A DNA stretch of 64,000 nt from Robertmurraya korlensis NBRC 107688 (lineage in GTDB: Bacteria; Bacillota; Bacilli; Bacillales; Cytobacillaceae). Below the pieces are notes generated by a model. It made no database searches. It was given only the letters and a program-made list of their open reading frames with translations, and had not been told where the DNA came from. The stretch is from contig NZ_BCVH01000001.1 of assembly GCF_001591645.1 (NCBI RefSeq), positions 124,001 through 188,000 on the forward strand. Reading direction: 5' to 3'. Below, piece by piece: positions 16,880-24,422 of this stretch (position 1 is its first letter; each line of letters begins with the position of its first letter). The position numbers and the translations under genes are program-made.

Positions 16880-16907
16880 ATTGTAGAGTGGTTGATTTTA
16901 AATATGC
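16880..16907 (-). promoter_or_regulatory. promoter of HMG-CoA lyase, sigma-E-like or sigma-A
   Basis: On the minus strand GCATATT (16907-16901) matches the sigma-E -35 (KMATATT) exactly. After 13 bases comes TCTACAAT (16887-16880), 6 of 8 to CATACAMT. The same bases can be read as sigma-A TTGCAT-18-TACAAT, so the sigma factor is undecided. The related yng operon of B. subtilis is sigma-E controlled. Confidence 0.5.
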
Positions 16908-16981
16908 AAGAATAATAGAAATTTTCATAAAATAAAAGGGGTTTTTCTTTTTACAGTAGAAATATAAAAGTGTCACTAATT

Positions 16982-16995
16982 TGGTAGCGCTTACA
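16982..16995. promoter_or_regulatory. candidate cre (CcpA) site before scoA
   Basis: TGGTAGCGCTTACA matches the cre consensus TGWNANCGNTNWCA at 13 of 14 positions. It lies 21 bases before the scoA start, downstream of any likely promoter. A roadblock-type glucose repression would fit. Confidence 0.65.
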
Positions 16996-17015
16996 CAAAA
17001 GAAGGGGTGAATGAT

Positions 17016-17705
17016 GTGAAACCAATATATACGTCTTATTTAGAGGCGGTAAAGGACATTCATGATGGTGCAACACTTATGGTGGGAGGGTTCGGACTTT
17101 GCGGCATTCCGGAAAATTTGATTTTAGCTCTCGTTGAAAAGCAGGTCACAAACCTGACTGTCATTTCTAATAACTGTGGAGTAGATGAATGGGGGCTAGG
17201 GCTCCTACTAAAGAATAAGCAGATTAAAAAGATGATTGGATCATACGTGGGAGAAAATAAAGAGTTTGAAAGGCAAGTGTTGTCAGGAGAGCTCGAGGTA
17301 GAGTTGACACCCCAAGGGACACTAGCCGAAAAAATTCGAGCAGGTGGAGCAGGTATTCCGGCATTTTACACCCCTGCTGGAGTAGGCACTCCTATTGCTG
17401 ATGGGAAAGAGACAAGAGAGTTTAATGGAAAAGAATATTTGCTAGAAGAGGCCCTGCAAGCCGACTTTAGTTTAGTTCGAGCTTGGAAGGGAGATAAAAT
17501 GGGGAATCTCATTTATCATAAAACGGCTCGAAACTTTAACCCAATGATTGCTGCTGCAGGGAAAGTAACCATTGCAGAGGTAGAGCATTTATACGAAACA
17601 GGCGAGTTGAATCCGAATGAAATCCATACGCCAAGCATTTATGTGCAGGGACTAATTGTAGGGAAACAAGAAAAAAGGATTGAAAGACTAACCGTTCAAG
17701 GCTAG
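17016..17705 (+). CDS. scoA: succinyl-CoA:3-ketoacid CoA-transferase subunit A
   Basis: 229 residues from GTG 17016, eight bases after GAAGGGG; GTG 17007 overlaps that site and is rejected. The family I CoA-transferase A motif [13 protein letters not shown] is near residue 28, and [11 protein letters not shown] follows. The A and B subunits together move CoA from succinyl-CoA to acetoacetate in the cytoplasm. It is followed after ten bases by scoB and divergent from HMG-CoA lyase, which makes acetoacetate. A cre-like site suggests repression by good carbon sources. Confidence 0.92.
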   Translation: MKPIYTSYLEAVKDIHDGATLMVGGFGLCGIPENLILALVEKQVTNLTVISNNCGVDEWGLGLLLKNKQIKKMIGSYVGENKEFERQVLSGELEVELTPQGTLAEKIRAGGAGIPAFYTPAGVGTPIADGKETREFNGKEYLLEEALQADFSLVRAWKGDKMGNLIYHKTARNFNPMIAAAGKVTIAEVEHLYETGELNPNEIHTPSIYVQGLIVGKQEKRIERLTVQG

Positions 17706-17720
17706 AAAGGGAGTGTGGAC

Positions 17721-18380
17721 ATGACAAATATTCGTGAGAGAATTGCAAAGAGAGCAGAAAAGGAAATTGAAAGTGGGTATTATGTTAATTTGGGGATAGG
17801 AATGCCAACCCTTGTGGCGAATTTTATAACAAAGGATAAAGAGGTGGTTCTACAATCTGAAAATGGCTTGCTCGGAATCGGACCTTTTCCAAAAGAAGAG
17901 CAAGTAGATGCGGATTTAATTAATGCGGGTAAAGAAACCGTTACCGCTATACCAGGAGCAGCTTATTTTGATAGTGCGGAGTCATTTGCGATGATTCGAG
18001 GCGGGCATGTCGATATTGCCATTTTAGGAGGAATGGAAGTATCTGAAAATGGCGATTTAGCTAACTGGATGATTCCAGGGAAAATGATTAAAGGTATGGG
18101 TGGAGCAATGGACCTTGTTCATGGGGCGAGAAAAATCATCGTCATCATGGAGCATACAAATAAAAAAGGGGATGCAAAAATCTTAAAAAAGTGCAGCTTA
18201 CCTTTAACCGGTCAGGGAGTAGTCGATCGAATTATTACAGATAGAGCGGTGATTGATGTGACATCTGATGGGTTAAAGCTAGTGGAAGTCGCAAAGGGGT
18301 ACACAGTTGAGGATATCATTGCGTCTACTGAGCCTGAATTACACATTGATGAATCAGTCAAATTAGAAGCATTTGATTGA
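17721..18380 (+). CDS. scoB: succinyl-CoA:3-ketoacid CoA-transferase subunit B
   Basis: 219 residues from ATG 17721 behind AAAGGGAGTG; GTG 17715 is in frame but overlaps the site. The catalytic Glu lies in [13 protein letters not shown] (about 50), the family I CoA-transferase B signature, and the C-terminal [13 protein letters not shown] is typical. It acts as a heteromer with ScoA. The two genes are the whole operon, since a different small gene follows after a 65-base gap containing AT-rich promoter-like sequence. Confidence 0.92.
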   Translation: MTNIRERIAKRAEKEIESGYYVNLGIGMPTLVANFITKDKEVVLQSENGLLGIGPFPKEEQVDADLINAGKETVTAIPGAAYFDSAESFAMIRGGHVDIAILGGMEVSENGDLANWMIPGKMIKGMGGAMDLVHGARKIIVIMEHTNKKGDAKILKKCSLPLTGQGVVDRIITDRAVIDVTSDGLKLVEVAKGYTVEDIIASTEPELHIDESVKLEAFD

Positions 18381-18445
18381 TAGATAGTACGATGAACGAA
18401 CATTTGGTATAATATTCGTCATCAACATGTTGTGAGGGATTTTGT

Positions 18446-18697
18446 ATGAAAAAGAAAAAGCAAGCTCGACCGTCTCCAAAGCGAGTCGAAGAAAAACCAG
18501 TCACTCTCGGTGACCTATTGAATGTAGACCTGGTCAAGCAATTAAAGAATACGAAAAATGTGCTAGAGGAAGAAGCTCAAGCGAAAAAGGAAGCGGAAGA
18601 AGAAAGAAAAAGAGAAGAACGTCGCCTAAAGGAAAAAAACAAGACGTTTGAAGAGCTTCTAAATGAAAGCGAGTTTGATTGGAAGAAGTTTAAGTAA
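18446..18697 (+). CDS. yqkE: YqkE-like protein (DUF3886)
   Basis: 83 residues from ATG 18446 behind GTGAGGGATTTTGT. The composition is extreme: K/E-rich, with a long coiled-coil-like middle (EEEAQAKKEAEEERKREE) and a conserved end FEELLNESEFDWKKFK. This is the YqkE family of Bacillus, found at this place and of unknown function. It is a single gene with a strong terminator directly after it. Confidence 0.82.
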   Translation: MKKKKQARPSPKRVEEKPVTLGDLLNVDLVKQLKNTKNVLEEEAQAKKEAEEERKREERRLKEKNKTFEELLNESEFDWKKFK

Positions 18698-18707
18698 TTG
18701 CATGAGT

Positions 18708-18738
18708 AGGTCCTTCATCATGAATGAAGGACCTTATT
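18708..18738 (+). terminator. terminator after yqkE
   Basis: AGGTCCTTCAT and ATGAAGGACCT form an 11-pair stem with a short loop before TATTC. Its arms resemble the hairpin of the repeat array just downstream. Confidence 0.75.
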
Positions 18739-18754
18739 CATTAGTGTGAAAAAA

Positions 18755-19013
18755 GGTCTATGAAAATCAAAAGCGGTTGAAGTGAGAGAAGAAATGAAGT
18801 TCATCAGGCTTATGAAGATCAAAAGCAGTTAAAGGAAGAAAGGAAATGAAGTTCATCGGGCTTATGAAGATCAAAACCTGTTGAAATAAGAAGAGAATGA
18901 AGTTCATTGGAACTAAGAAGATCAAAAGTGCTTAAAATGAGAAGAGAAATGACCTTCATCAGGTCTATGAAGGTCAAAACAGGTAGGAAATATAGGAGAA
19001 ACGGTCTTCATCA
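18755..19013. repeat. 52-bp imperfect tandem repeat array with conserved hairpin
   Basis: The marker (A/G)TCAAAA recurs at 18766, 18818, 18870, 18921 and 18973, and TTCAT(C/T) at 18800, 18852, 18903, 18955 and 19007, so the period is 52, 52, 51 and 52. Each unit reads roughly GAAGTTCATCAGGCTTATGAAGATCAAAA followed by a purine-rich linker (given here as motif; units differ at several bases). Most units hold a short palindrome TTCAT..ATGAA. In the fifth it extends to CCTTCAT..ATGAAGG through changes on both arms. The array fills the gap between yqkE and yqkF, and no gene is supported in it. Confidence 0.8.
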
Positions 19014-19063
19014 GCCCATAACCACCACACACTGGGGATGCTCCTCTTCTAATTTATTAAATC

Positions 19064-19972
19064 TTACCGATGCTGCCCATACACATTCGCTTTTGATACT
19101 TCTTTAATAAAAGAAACCTCCATTTCCGTCAATGGACGAGAGCGAACGGCTTTTGCGTTGTTTTTCACTTGTTCCACCGAGCTTGCACCAGCAACGACAC
19201 TCGCAACGGTAGGGTGATGAAGGACATAGCGTAAGGCAACCTCGGTTAAAGATCGATCTCCAAAATGGTTTCGCAGCTCTGATAAGAGCAATCGTAGCTC
19301 TTCCTCCGAATAATCCATATATCCCTTTTCAGTAATCTTCTGAACACCCACATCACTTAATAAACCCTTTGCGACAGGACCTCTTGCGACTACTGAAATG
19401 CCATTTTCACGAAGAACGCTAAGAGCTTCCTCTTCCGGACGGCGATCTAGAGCGCTGTATTGCATCATTACGGATGAGATATTCGACTTATTAGCGTATT
19501 CACGAATCACATTTGGCCTAATCGAGGATATACCATAGTATTTAATAAACCCCTCGCTGACAAGTTCTTCAAATGCCTCAATTGTTTCATCAATTGGATC
19601 ATCCAATGTTCCACCATGTAACTGGTACAGATCAATATAATCTGTTCCAAGCCTTGCTATGCTTTGTTTTACCGCTTCTTTAATATAATTTTTGCTCGGG
19701 TCCCAGCTCCAACCGTCTTTCGTATCGCTCCAACGGTTTCCTACCTTTGTTGCAATAACAACCTGCTCTCGAACAGGCTTCAAGGCTTGTCCGACAATCG
19801 TTTCGTTTTCTCCGAAATCATATAAATCAGCCGTATCAAAATAATTGACTCCTTCTTCAAGAGCTGCATTAATGATTCGTTCTGCTGTAAGTGCATCTGT
19901 GCCCAGCGTCATACATCCAAGTCCTAGCTCTGTGACAAACAAATCCGACTTACCGAGACGTCTCTTTTCCAT
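19064..19972 (-). CDS. yqkF: aldo/keto reductase YqkF
   Basis: 302 residues from ATG 19972; the in-frame GTG 19984 lies inside the ribosome site AAGAAGGTGC. The AKR (beta/alpha)8 barrel shows NYFDTADLYDFGENE (catalytic Asp and Tyr about 45-50), ATKVGNRW (Lys about 77) and YQLHGGTLDDP (His about 115), with a late NADPH-binding GASSVEQV. It reduces aldehydes or ketones with NADPH in the cytoplasm; the substrate is unknown. It lies between the repeat array and mciZ as a single gene, as in B. subtilis. Confidence 0.92.
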   Translation of the reverse strand: MEKRRLGKSDLFVTELGLGCMTLGTDALTAERIINAALEEGVNYFDTADLYDFGENETIVGQALKPVREQVVIATKVGNRWSDTKDGWSWDPSKNYIKEAVKQSIARLGTDYIDLYQLHGGTLDDPIDETIEAFEELVSEGFIKYYGISSIRPNVIREYANKSNISSVMMQYSALDRRPEEEALSVLRENGISVVARGPVAKGLLSDVGVQKITEKGYMDYSEEELRLLLSELRNHFGDRSLTEVALRYVLHHPTVASVVAGASSVEQVKNNAKAVRSRPLTEMEVSFIKEVSKANVYGQHR

Positions 19973-20065
19973 GGAATTAAGCACCTTCTTCTTTAAATTT
20001 GACTACTTACTCAAGCCTTTACATTTATTTTACAGAATTTTTCCCCTTGACGCGAAGAACAAGCA

Positions 20066-20200
20066 TTACTTTTTCTTCCTTTCGTTTTCCACCCAGTCCT
20101 TTACGAGAGTGTAGTCTTTAGAATACTGAAGAAGTTTATGCCGAATCTCCCAGGCTTTCCCGACAAGAACGATTCCTTTTCCATGTAAGTATATTTTCAT
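20066..20200 (-). CDS. mciZ: MciZ, mother-cell inhibitor of FtsZ
   Basis: 44 residues from ATG 20200 (minus), preceded by GGAGGAAAGTA. The core GIVLVGKAWEIRHKL and the later VKDWVE match B. subtilis MciZ, a 40-residue peptide that caps FtsZ filaments and blocks Z-ring formation in the sporulating mother cell. The place, between yqkF and nudF, is also the same. A sigma-E-type promoter (20229-20254) points into it, as expected for a mother-cell gene. It is short enough to be missed by standard gene calling. Confidence 0.85.
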   Translation of the reverse strand: MKIYLHGKGIVLVGKAWEIRHKLLQYSKDYTLVKDWVENERKKK

Positions 20201-20228
20201 TACTTTCCTCCAAATTAAGGTATGATAA

Positions 20229-20254
20229 AATGTATGAAGAAACTAACTGAATAT
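20229..20254 (-). promoter_or_regulatory. sigma-E promoter of mciZ
   Basis: On the minus strand ATATT (20254-20250), a 13-base spacer and CATACATT (20236-20229) fit sigma-E (KMATATT / CATACAMT); the -10 matches 7 of 8. It lies 29 bases before the mciZ start and close to the nudF start on the other strand. Confidence 0.65.
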
Positions 20255-20273
20255 AGAACAGGAGTGGAGACAA

Positions 20274-20828
20274 TTGAGTTCATCCTTTGAAGAAAAAACA
20301 ATAAAGTCAGAAAAGATTTTCTCAGGGAAAATCATCTCATTACAGGTAGACGATGTGGAGCTTCCAAATGGGAAGCACTCAAAGCGCGAACTTATTAAAC
20401 ATCCAGGTGCAGTGGCTGTTATTGCCATTACAAATGAAGGAAAAATTGTCATGGTAGAGCAATACAGAAAGGCCTTAGAAAGGGATATTGTGGAAATCCC
20501 TGCAGGAAAACTTGAAAAGGGAGAAGAACCAGCCCTTTGTGCTAAGCGTGAGCTTGAAGAAGAAACCGGTTATGTGTGCCAAAGCCTAGATTTGCTGATT
20601 TCCTTTTACACATCACCAGGCTTCGCAGATGAAATTGTTCATTTATATGTGGCACGTGGATTAGAGAAAAAAGAAGATGCGGCACCGCCAGACGAGGATG
20701 AATTTGTTACATTAGTAGAGCTAACGCTCGAAGAAGCACTTCAGTACATAGAAGAGAGAAAAATATATGATGCAAAAACAGCCTATGCCGTTCAATACTT
20801 ACAACTTCAAGAGGCACTAACGAAATGA
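20274..20828 (+). CDS. nudF: ADP-ribose pyrophosphatase (Nudix hydrolase)
   Basis: 184 residues from TTG 20274 behind AGGAGTGGAG. The Nudix box fits GX5EX7REUXEEXGU exactly in the stretch beginning GKLEKGEE and ending EEETGYV (about 82-105). The flanking EQYRKA and YTSPGFADE strands are typical of ADP-sugar pyrophosphatases. It splits ADP-ribose to AMP and ribose-5-phosphate in the cytoplasm. Its ATGA overlaps the start of yqxK, so the two are co-transcribed and translationally coupled. Confidence 0.92.
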   Translation: MSSSFEEKTIKSEKIFSGKIISLQVDDVELPNGKHSKRELIKHPGAVAVIAITNEGKIVMVEQYRKALERDIVEIPAGKLEKGEEPALCAKRELEEETGYVCQSLDLLISFYTSPGFADEIVHLYVARGLEKKEDAAPPDEDEFVTLVELTLEEALQYIEERKIYDAKTAYAVQYLQLQEALTK

Positions 20829-21988
20829 ACTCGTACTTCGCCGACCTTCACATCCATATTGGGAGAACATGGAATGGGAAGGCAGTGAAAATAACGGGGG
20901 CCAAATCATTAACGTTTACAAATATTATTCAACATGCGAGAACGATAAAAGGGCTGGATATTATAGGAATCATTGATTGCCATTCACCTGAGGTGATTCA
21001 AGAGATGGAATCATTGATCCGTGAAGGGGAATTAATAGAGGCCCCAAGAGGCGGGTTGTTATACGGGGACATGCTTATTCTGATGGGTTCTGAACTTGAA
21101 ATCTATGACGATAACTGCAAGGGCCCCATTCATATACTAGCCTTTTTGCCTGATATGACTCGGTTAAAGGAATTTTCCCAGTGGCTTTCTAATCATTTGA
21201 AAAATATCAACCTCAGCTCACAGCGAGTGTATGTAACGGGCCTGGAGTTGCAGAAAAAGGTGAAGGAGCTAGGGGGATTATTTATTCCAGCTCATGTATT
21301 TACACCTTTTAAAAGCTTGTTTGGAAAGGGAGTAGAACAGTCACTCACCGAAGTATTTGACCCAGATTTAATAGACGGAATTGAGCTTGGATTAAGCGCG
21401 AATACGCAAATGGCAGACCAAATAAGTGAGCTTCATCGGTATTCGTATGTTACGAATTCGGATGCCCACTCATTAGGGAAAATTGCGAGAGAATATCAGC
21501 AGATAAAAATGAAGGAATTGTCTTTTACTAGCTTTCAGGAGGCTTTATACAACCAAGAGGGTCAGTATGTAGAGGCCAATTATGGGCTTGATCCCTTGCT
21601 TGGAAAGTATCACGAAACCGTATGCGCGAACTGCAATGAAAAAGTGCTTGTATCCAATCATTCATGTGAAGCTTGCGGACATACAAAATTCATTAAAGGC
21701 GTCGCAACAAGAATACGTGAACTTCAGACTGCTAAAGAGGGAAAAAGGGGGCGTCCTCCTTATATTCATCAAGTTCCGTTAGATTTTATTCCAGGACTTG
21801 GACCAAAGCTTTTTCAAAAATTGCTTGATCATTTTGGAACGGAAATGGCTATTCTCCACCATGTGCCGGAAGAGGCTATACAAGAGGTTGTACCAAAACG
21901 TGTGGCAGATTTAATTATTTCAGCTAGAAAAGGAGAACTTCACTTTCATGCTGGCGGTGGAGGAAAATATGGGAAAATTATTGAATAG
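20825..21988 (+). CDS. yqxK: EndoQ-like PHP-domain nuclease (YqxK)
   Basis: 387 residues. The N-terminal PHP domain has DLHIHIG (metal His 10 and 12), DCHSPE and TNSDAHSLG. A zinc finger follows (CANCNEKV..CEACGH, about 261-280), then a helix-hairpin-helix part LDFIPGLGPKLFQKLLDHFG and an Arg-rich tail. This order is that of endonuclease Q, which cuts DNA 5' of deaminated bases and was first described in archaea and later in some Bacillus. Start ATG 20825 overlaps nudF by four bases, linking two damage or nucleotide clean-up genes. Activity here is inferred. Confidence 0.82.
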   Translation: MNSYFADLHIHIGRTWNGKAVKITGAKSLTFTNIIQHARTIKGLDIIGIIDCHSPEVIQEMESLIREGELIEAPRGGLLYGDMLILMGSELEIYDDNCKGPIHILAFLPDMTRLKEFSQWLSNHLKNINLSSQRVYVTGLELQKKVKELGGLFIPAHVFTPFKSLFGKGVEQSLTEVFDPDLIDGIELGLSANTQMADQISELHRYSYVTNSDAHSLGKIAREYQQIKMKELSFTSFQEALYNQEGQYVEANYGLDPLLGKYHETVCANCNEKVLVSNHSCEACGHTKFIKGVATRIRELQTAKEGKRGRPPYIHQVPLDFIPGLGPKLFQKLLDHFGTEMAILHHVPEEAIQEVVPKRVADLIISARKGELHFHAGGGGKYGKIIE

Positions 21989-22019
21989 AAGAGACAGGAG
22001 CTACTGTCTCTTCTTTTTA
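21989..22019 (+). terminator. terminator after nudF-yqxK
   Basis: AAGAGACAG and CTGTCTCTT form a nine-pair stem with a six-base loop before CTTTTTATTT. Confidence 0.8.
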
Positions 22020-22577
22020 TTTGAGCTTTGAAAAAATACATGTATCCCTGAGCGTTTTTCCATCAGCACTTTGACTATTTTTTTTCAAGGTGGCTTCTAG
22101 AGTGAATCCGAGTTTTTCAGGAATAGACCGGCTAGCGGTGTTATCGGGGTCACAGCGAATTTCCACACGAGTTGCTTTCAAATCTTGAAAGACAAAATCC
22201 ATTAAAGCAGTGGTTGCTTCCGTGATATAACCGTTTCTGGTAAAGCGGGTATCACACCAATATCCAATCTCAAAGCAGCCTGCATTCCAGTTCATTCGAT
22301 GTAGACCTGTTGATCCGATAAACTGATGATCCTCTTTTCTAAAAATATGAAGACGAATATCCTCTTTTAATATAAATTGTGCATAGGATTTTCTAACCCC
22401 TTCTTCAACTTCCTCGAGCGTTTGATTACTGTGAGCGAATGGGAGCCATTGCTGTAATTCTTCTAAGGATGCTTGAATGGCTTCATAAACAAGGTGACCG
22501 TCTCCAGGCATGCAAGGTCGGATATAAAGACGCTCTGATTCTATTTTTTCAGGAAAATCTATTAAGATAGGTTTCAT
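22017..22577 (-). CDS. GNAT N-acetyltransferase, RimJ/RimL type
   Basis: 186 residues from ATG 22577, with GGAGGG just before it; an in-frame TTG at 22592 overlaps that site. The N-terminal IESERLYIRPCMPGDGHLVYEAI and the later GSTGLHRMNW, FEIGYWC and TEATTALMDFVF carry the GNAT motifs; EKLGFTLEATLKK closes the fold. Such proteins acetylate ribosomal-protein N-termini or small amines using acetyl-CoA; the target is unknown. It is a single gene, convergent with yqxK and divergent from spoIIM. Confidence 0.88.
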   Translation of the reverse strand: MKPILIDFPEKIESERLYIRPCMPGDGHLVYEAIQASLEELQQWLPFAHSNQTLEEVEEGVRKSYAQFILKEDIRLHIFRKEDHQFIGSTGLHRMNWNAGCFEIGYWCDTRFTRNGYITEATTALMDFVFQDLKATRVEIRCDPDNTASRSIPEKLGFTLEATLKKNSQSADGKTLRDTCIFSKLK

Positions 22578-22661
22578 TATCTTTCCCTCCAAAAAATGAG
22601 ATTTCGAGTATTATAACTGGAAAGTAATGGTTAAGACAAGAGATTTTTAGAATCTATCTAG

Positions 22662-22690
22662 TCATACCTTTACTAGAGTTGGCATACATT
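22662..22690 (+). promoter_or_regulatory. sigma-E promoter of spoIIM
   Basis: TCATACC (22662-22668; 5 of 7 to KMATATT), a 14-base spacer and CATACATT (22683-22690; 7 of 8 to CATACAMT) lie 33 bases before the spoIIM start. spoIIM is a known sigma-E gene in B. subtilis. Confidence 0.65.
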
Positions 22691-22723
22691 TTATTAACTG
22701 AGTTGTAAGGGGAGGAAAAGCAA

Positions 22724-23368
22724 TTGAAGAATAGAAAATACCAGAACGTCGTAGCAATGCATTTCCGCGAGCACTCCTCGATTTATTTATTTGTCGTGGT
22801 GTTATTTCTAATGGGAGTCATCTTTGGAGCGATAATCGTCAATAGTTTAAGCTTTACCCAGAAGGAAGACCTATTTTATTATTTAACACAATTTTTCGGA
22901 CAAGTATCAGACGGAAAAGTAGCGGCATCAAAAGATTTGTTTTACCAAAGCTTCTTTCATAATAGTAAGTTTGTGGGCCTCATGTGGGTACTGGGTGTGT
23001 CAATCATCGGCTTGCCAATCACACTCATACTTTTGTTTATGAAAGGAATGGTTGTGGGATTTACGGTCGGGTTTTTAGTAAATCAAATGGGATGGGAAGG
23101 GTTTGTTCTATCATTTGTGTCCGTACTTCCTCAAAATCTATTAATTATCCCAGTTTTTATTATAGGTGCGACGCTGTCAGTAGCATTCTCACTAAAGATG
23201 ATTCGAAGACAGTTTATGAAAAAACAAGGTCAACCAATCATGCCACTACTAGGTGGATACGTTGCAGCCTTTTTAGTAGCTCTTGTATTTATTGCCATTG
23301 CTGCTGCAATTGAAGCGTATATTTCACCATTATTAATGGAATCAATTGTTGAGTCAATCCACTCTTAA
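22724..23368 (+). CDS. spoIIM: stage II sporulation protein M
   Basis: 214 residues from TTG 22724 behind GGGGAGGAAAAG. A polytopic membrane protein with about five hydrophobic segments; HFREHSSIYLFVVVLFLMG at the N-terminus and VSVLPQNLLIIP in the middle are typical of SpoIIM. In the mother cell it acts with SpoIID and SpoIIP in septal wall degradation and engulfment, holding the complex at the septum. It sits directly before fur, as in B. subtilis, and has a sigma-E-type promoter. Confidence 0.95.
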   Translation: MKNRKYQNVVAMHFREHSSIYLFVVVLFLMGVIFGAIIVNSLSFTQKEDLFYYLTQFFGQVSDGKVAASKDLFYQSFFHNSKFVGLMWVLGVSIIGLPITLILLFMKGMVVGFTVGFLVNQMGWEGFVLSFVSVLPQNLLIIPVFIIGATLSVAFSLKMIRRQFMKKQGQPIMPLLGGYVAAFLVALVFIAIAAAIEAYISPLLMESIVESIHS

Positions 23369-23423
23369 TTATAATTATTTTTATATAGTAATAGTTATTT
23401 TGCCTTATTTGTAATTATTTTAT
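23369..23423. promoter_or_regulatory. candidate PerR boxes upstream of fur
   Basis: TTATAATTATTTTTA (23369-23383) matches the PerR box TTATAATNATTATAA at 13 of 15, and TTGTAATTATTTTAT (23409-23423) at 12 of 15. The region is very AT-rich, so chance matches are possible. In B. subtilis fur belongs to the PerR regulon, which supports the first site. Confidence 0.5.
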
Positions 23424-23485
23424 TTTGAAAGTCTATTCCCATCTGTTATAATGGGTATTGACAGTGGCGAGGGAGGACTTTCGTG

Positions 23486-23938
23486 ATGGAAAATCGAATT
23501 GATAGAATAAAAAAACAGTTACATTCGTCCAGTTACAAGTTAACACCTCAGCGCGAAGCAACCGTTCGAGTGTTATTAGAGCATGAAGAGGATCATTTAA
23601 GTGCGGAAGATGTATACCTCCTTGTAAAAGAAAAATCGCCTGAGATTGGATTGGCAACTGTTTATCGAACATTGGAATTACTAACTGAATTAAAAATTGT
23701 TGATAAAATAAACTTTGGAGATGGAGTCTCAAGATACGACTTAAGACAAGAAGGTGCTGCACACTTCCATCATCATTTGGTATGTATTGAATGTGGCGCG
23801 GTTGATGAAATACAAGAAGATCTACTTGAAGAAGTCGAAGAGCAGGTCGAGCGTCGTTGGAACTTTAAAATCAAAGACCATCGCTTAACCTTTCATGGAA
23901 TTTGTCATCGCTGCCATGACAAAGTAGAGGAAGAATAA
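23486..23938 (+). CDS. fur: ferric uptake regulator Fur
   Basis: 150 residues from ATG 23486 (GTG 23483 is adjacent in frame) behind GAGGGAGGAC. Winged-helix DNA-binding N-terminal half (YKLTPQREATVRVLL; GLATVYRTLELL) and metal-binding C-terminal half with HFHHHLVCIECG (about 92-103) and a second CHRCH pair (about 143-147), which hold the structural zinc and regulatory iron. It represses iron-uptake genes when Fe2+ is available. Fur, PerR and Zur are similar; position after spoIIM and before yqzK-xerD fixes this as fur. Confidence 0.92.
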   Translation: MENRIDRIKKQLHSSSYKLTPQREATVRVLLEHEEDHLSAEDVYLLVKEKSPEIGLATVYRTLELLTELKIVDKINFGDGVSRYDLRQEGAAHFHHHLVCIECGAVDEIQEDLLEEVEEQVERRWNFKIKDHRLTFHGICHRCHDKVEEE

Positions 23939-23948
23939 CAAAACCAGC

Positions 23949-23980
23949 AAAACCTTTTCAAATAGGAAAGGTTTTTTATT
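23949..23980 (+). terminator. terminator after fur
   Basis: AAACCTTTTC and GAAAGGTTT pair around a short AATAG loop, followed by TTTTTTATTTTTG. Confidence 0.8.
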
Positions 23981-23984
23981 TTTG

Positions 23985-24188
23985 CTTTTTTTGATGATAT
24001 GATCTCAATTCAGTCCGAATGGAAGTCTGATTTGGACAGGAGCAGCCTTCTCTACAAAAACCGCCTGTATTTTAAGAAGAAACACGGAACCAAGGTATAA
24101 TTCTTGTCCAAACTGGCATACCCTTTATTAGTGGGCTCTTTAAGAATAAGAGCCAAAACTTTATTATTGGACTTGGGGGACATCAAAA
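23985..24188. other. intergenic leader before yqzK with inverted repeats
   Basis: No gene is supported here. TTTGGACA (about 24033-24040) and TGTCCAAA (about 24106-24113) could pair over 65 bases. GGCTCTT and AAGAGCC form a seven-pair hairpin at 24133-24155. A -10-like TATAAT stands near 24099 without a good -35. It may be the promoter and structured leader of yqzK-xerD. Confidence 0.35.
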
Positions 24189-24416
24189 ATGAAAACGTGG
24201 TTCCAGCTCGTTTTTCAAACCTTAAAGGTATTTATCCTTTTTACCGGATGCACAATCCTCTTTTATTATGGTATTATGTGGGTAAATGAAGAGTATCAAG
24301 ATTATCATCGATATGATGAACCAAACGGGACAGCGGTAAAAGTATCTGCGAGTGTAGGTGACCAAAAGTCTACATGGTTTGATCGCATCGTTCTTTTTTA
24401 CTTAAATGGGGAGTAA
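24189..24416 (+). CDS. yqzK: YqzK-like small membrane protein (DUF4227)
   Basis: 75 residues from ATG 24189. The N-terminal half has one strong transmembrane segment (TLKVFILFTGCTILFYYGIMW), then EEYQDYHRYDEPNG and an ending in WFDRIVLFYLNGE, which is the DUF4227/YqzK pattern found between fur and xerD in Bacillus. Function is unknown. xerD begins six bases after its stop, so the two are co-transcribed. The ribosome site is weak (GGGGGACATCAAAA). Confidence 0.85.
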   Translation: MKTWFQLVFQTLKVFILFTGCTILFYYGIMWVNEEYQDYHRYDEPNGTAVKVSASVGDQKSTWFDRIVLFYLNGE

Positions 24417-24422
24417 TGTTGG

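Noticed and set aside
18755-19013. CRISPR array
   Set aside because: The period is 52 bases, but no constant 24-40 base repeat alternates with unrelated spacers; similarity runs through the whole unit, and no cas gene is near.
18907-19107. 66-codon frame on the plus strand inside the repeat array
   Set aside because: It lies across repeat units and into the yqkF 3' end, has no ribosome site, and its residues mirror the repeat.
24104-24289. 61-codon plus frame starting before yqzK
   Set aside because: It overlaps yqzK in another frame, has no ribosome site and no sensible composition.
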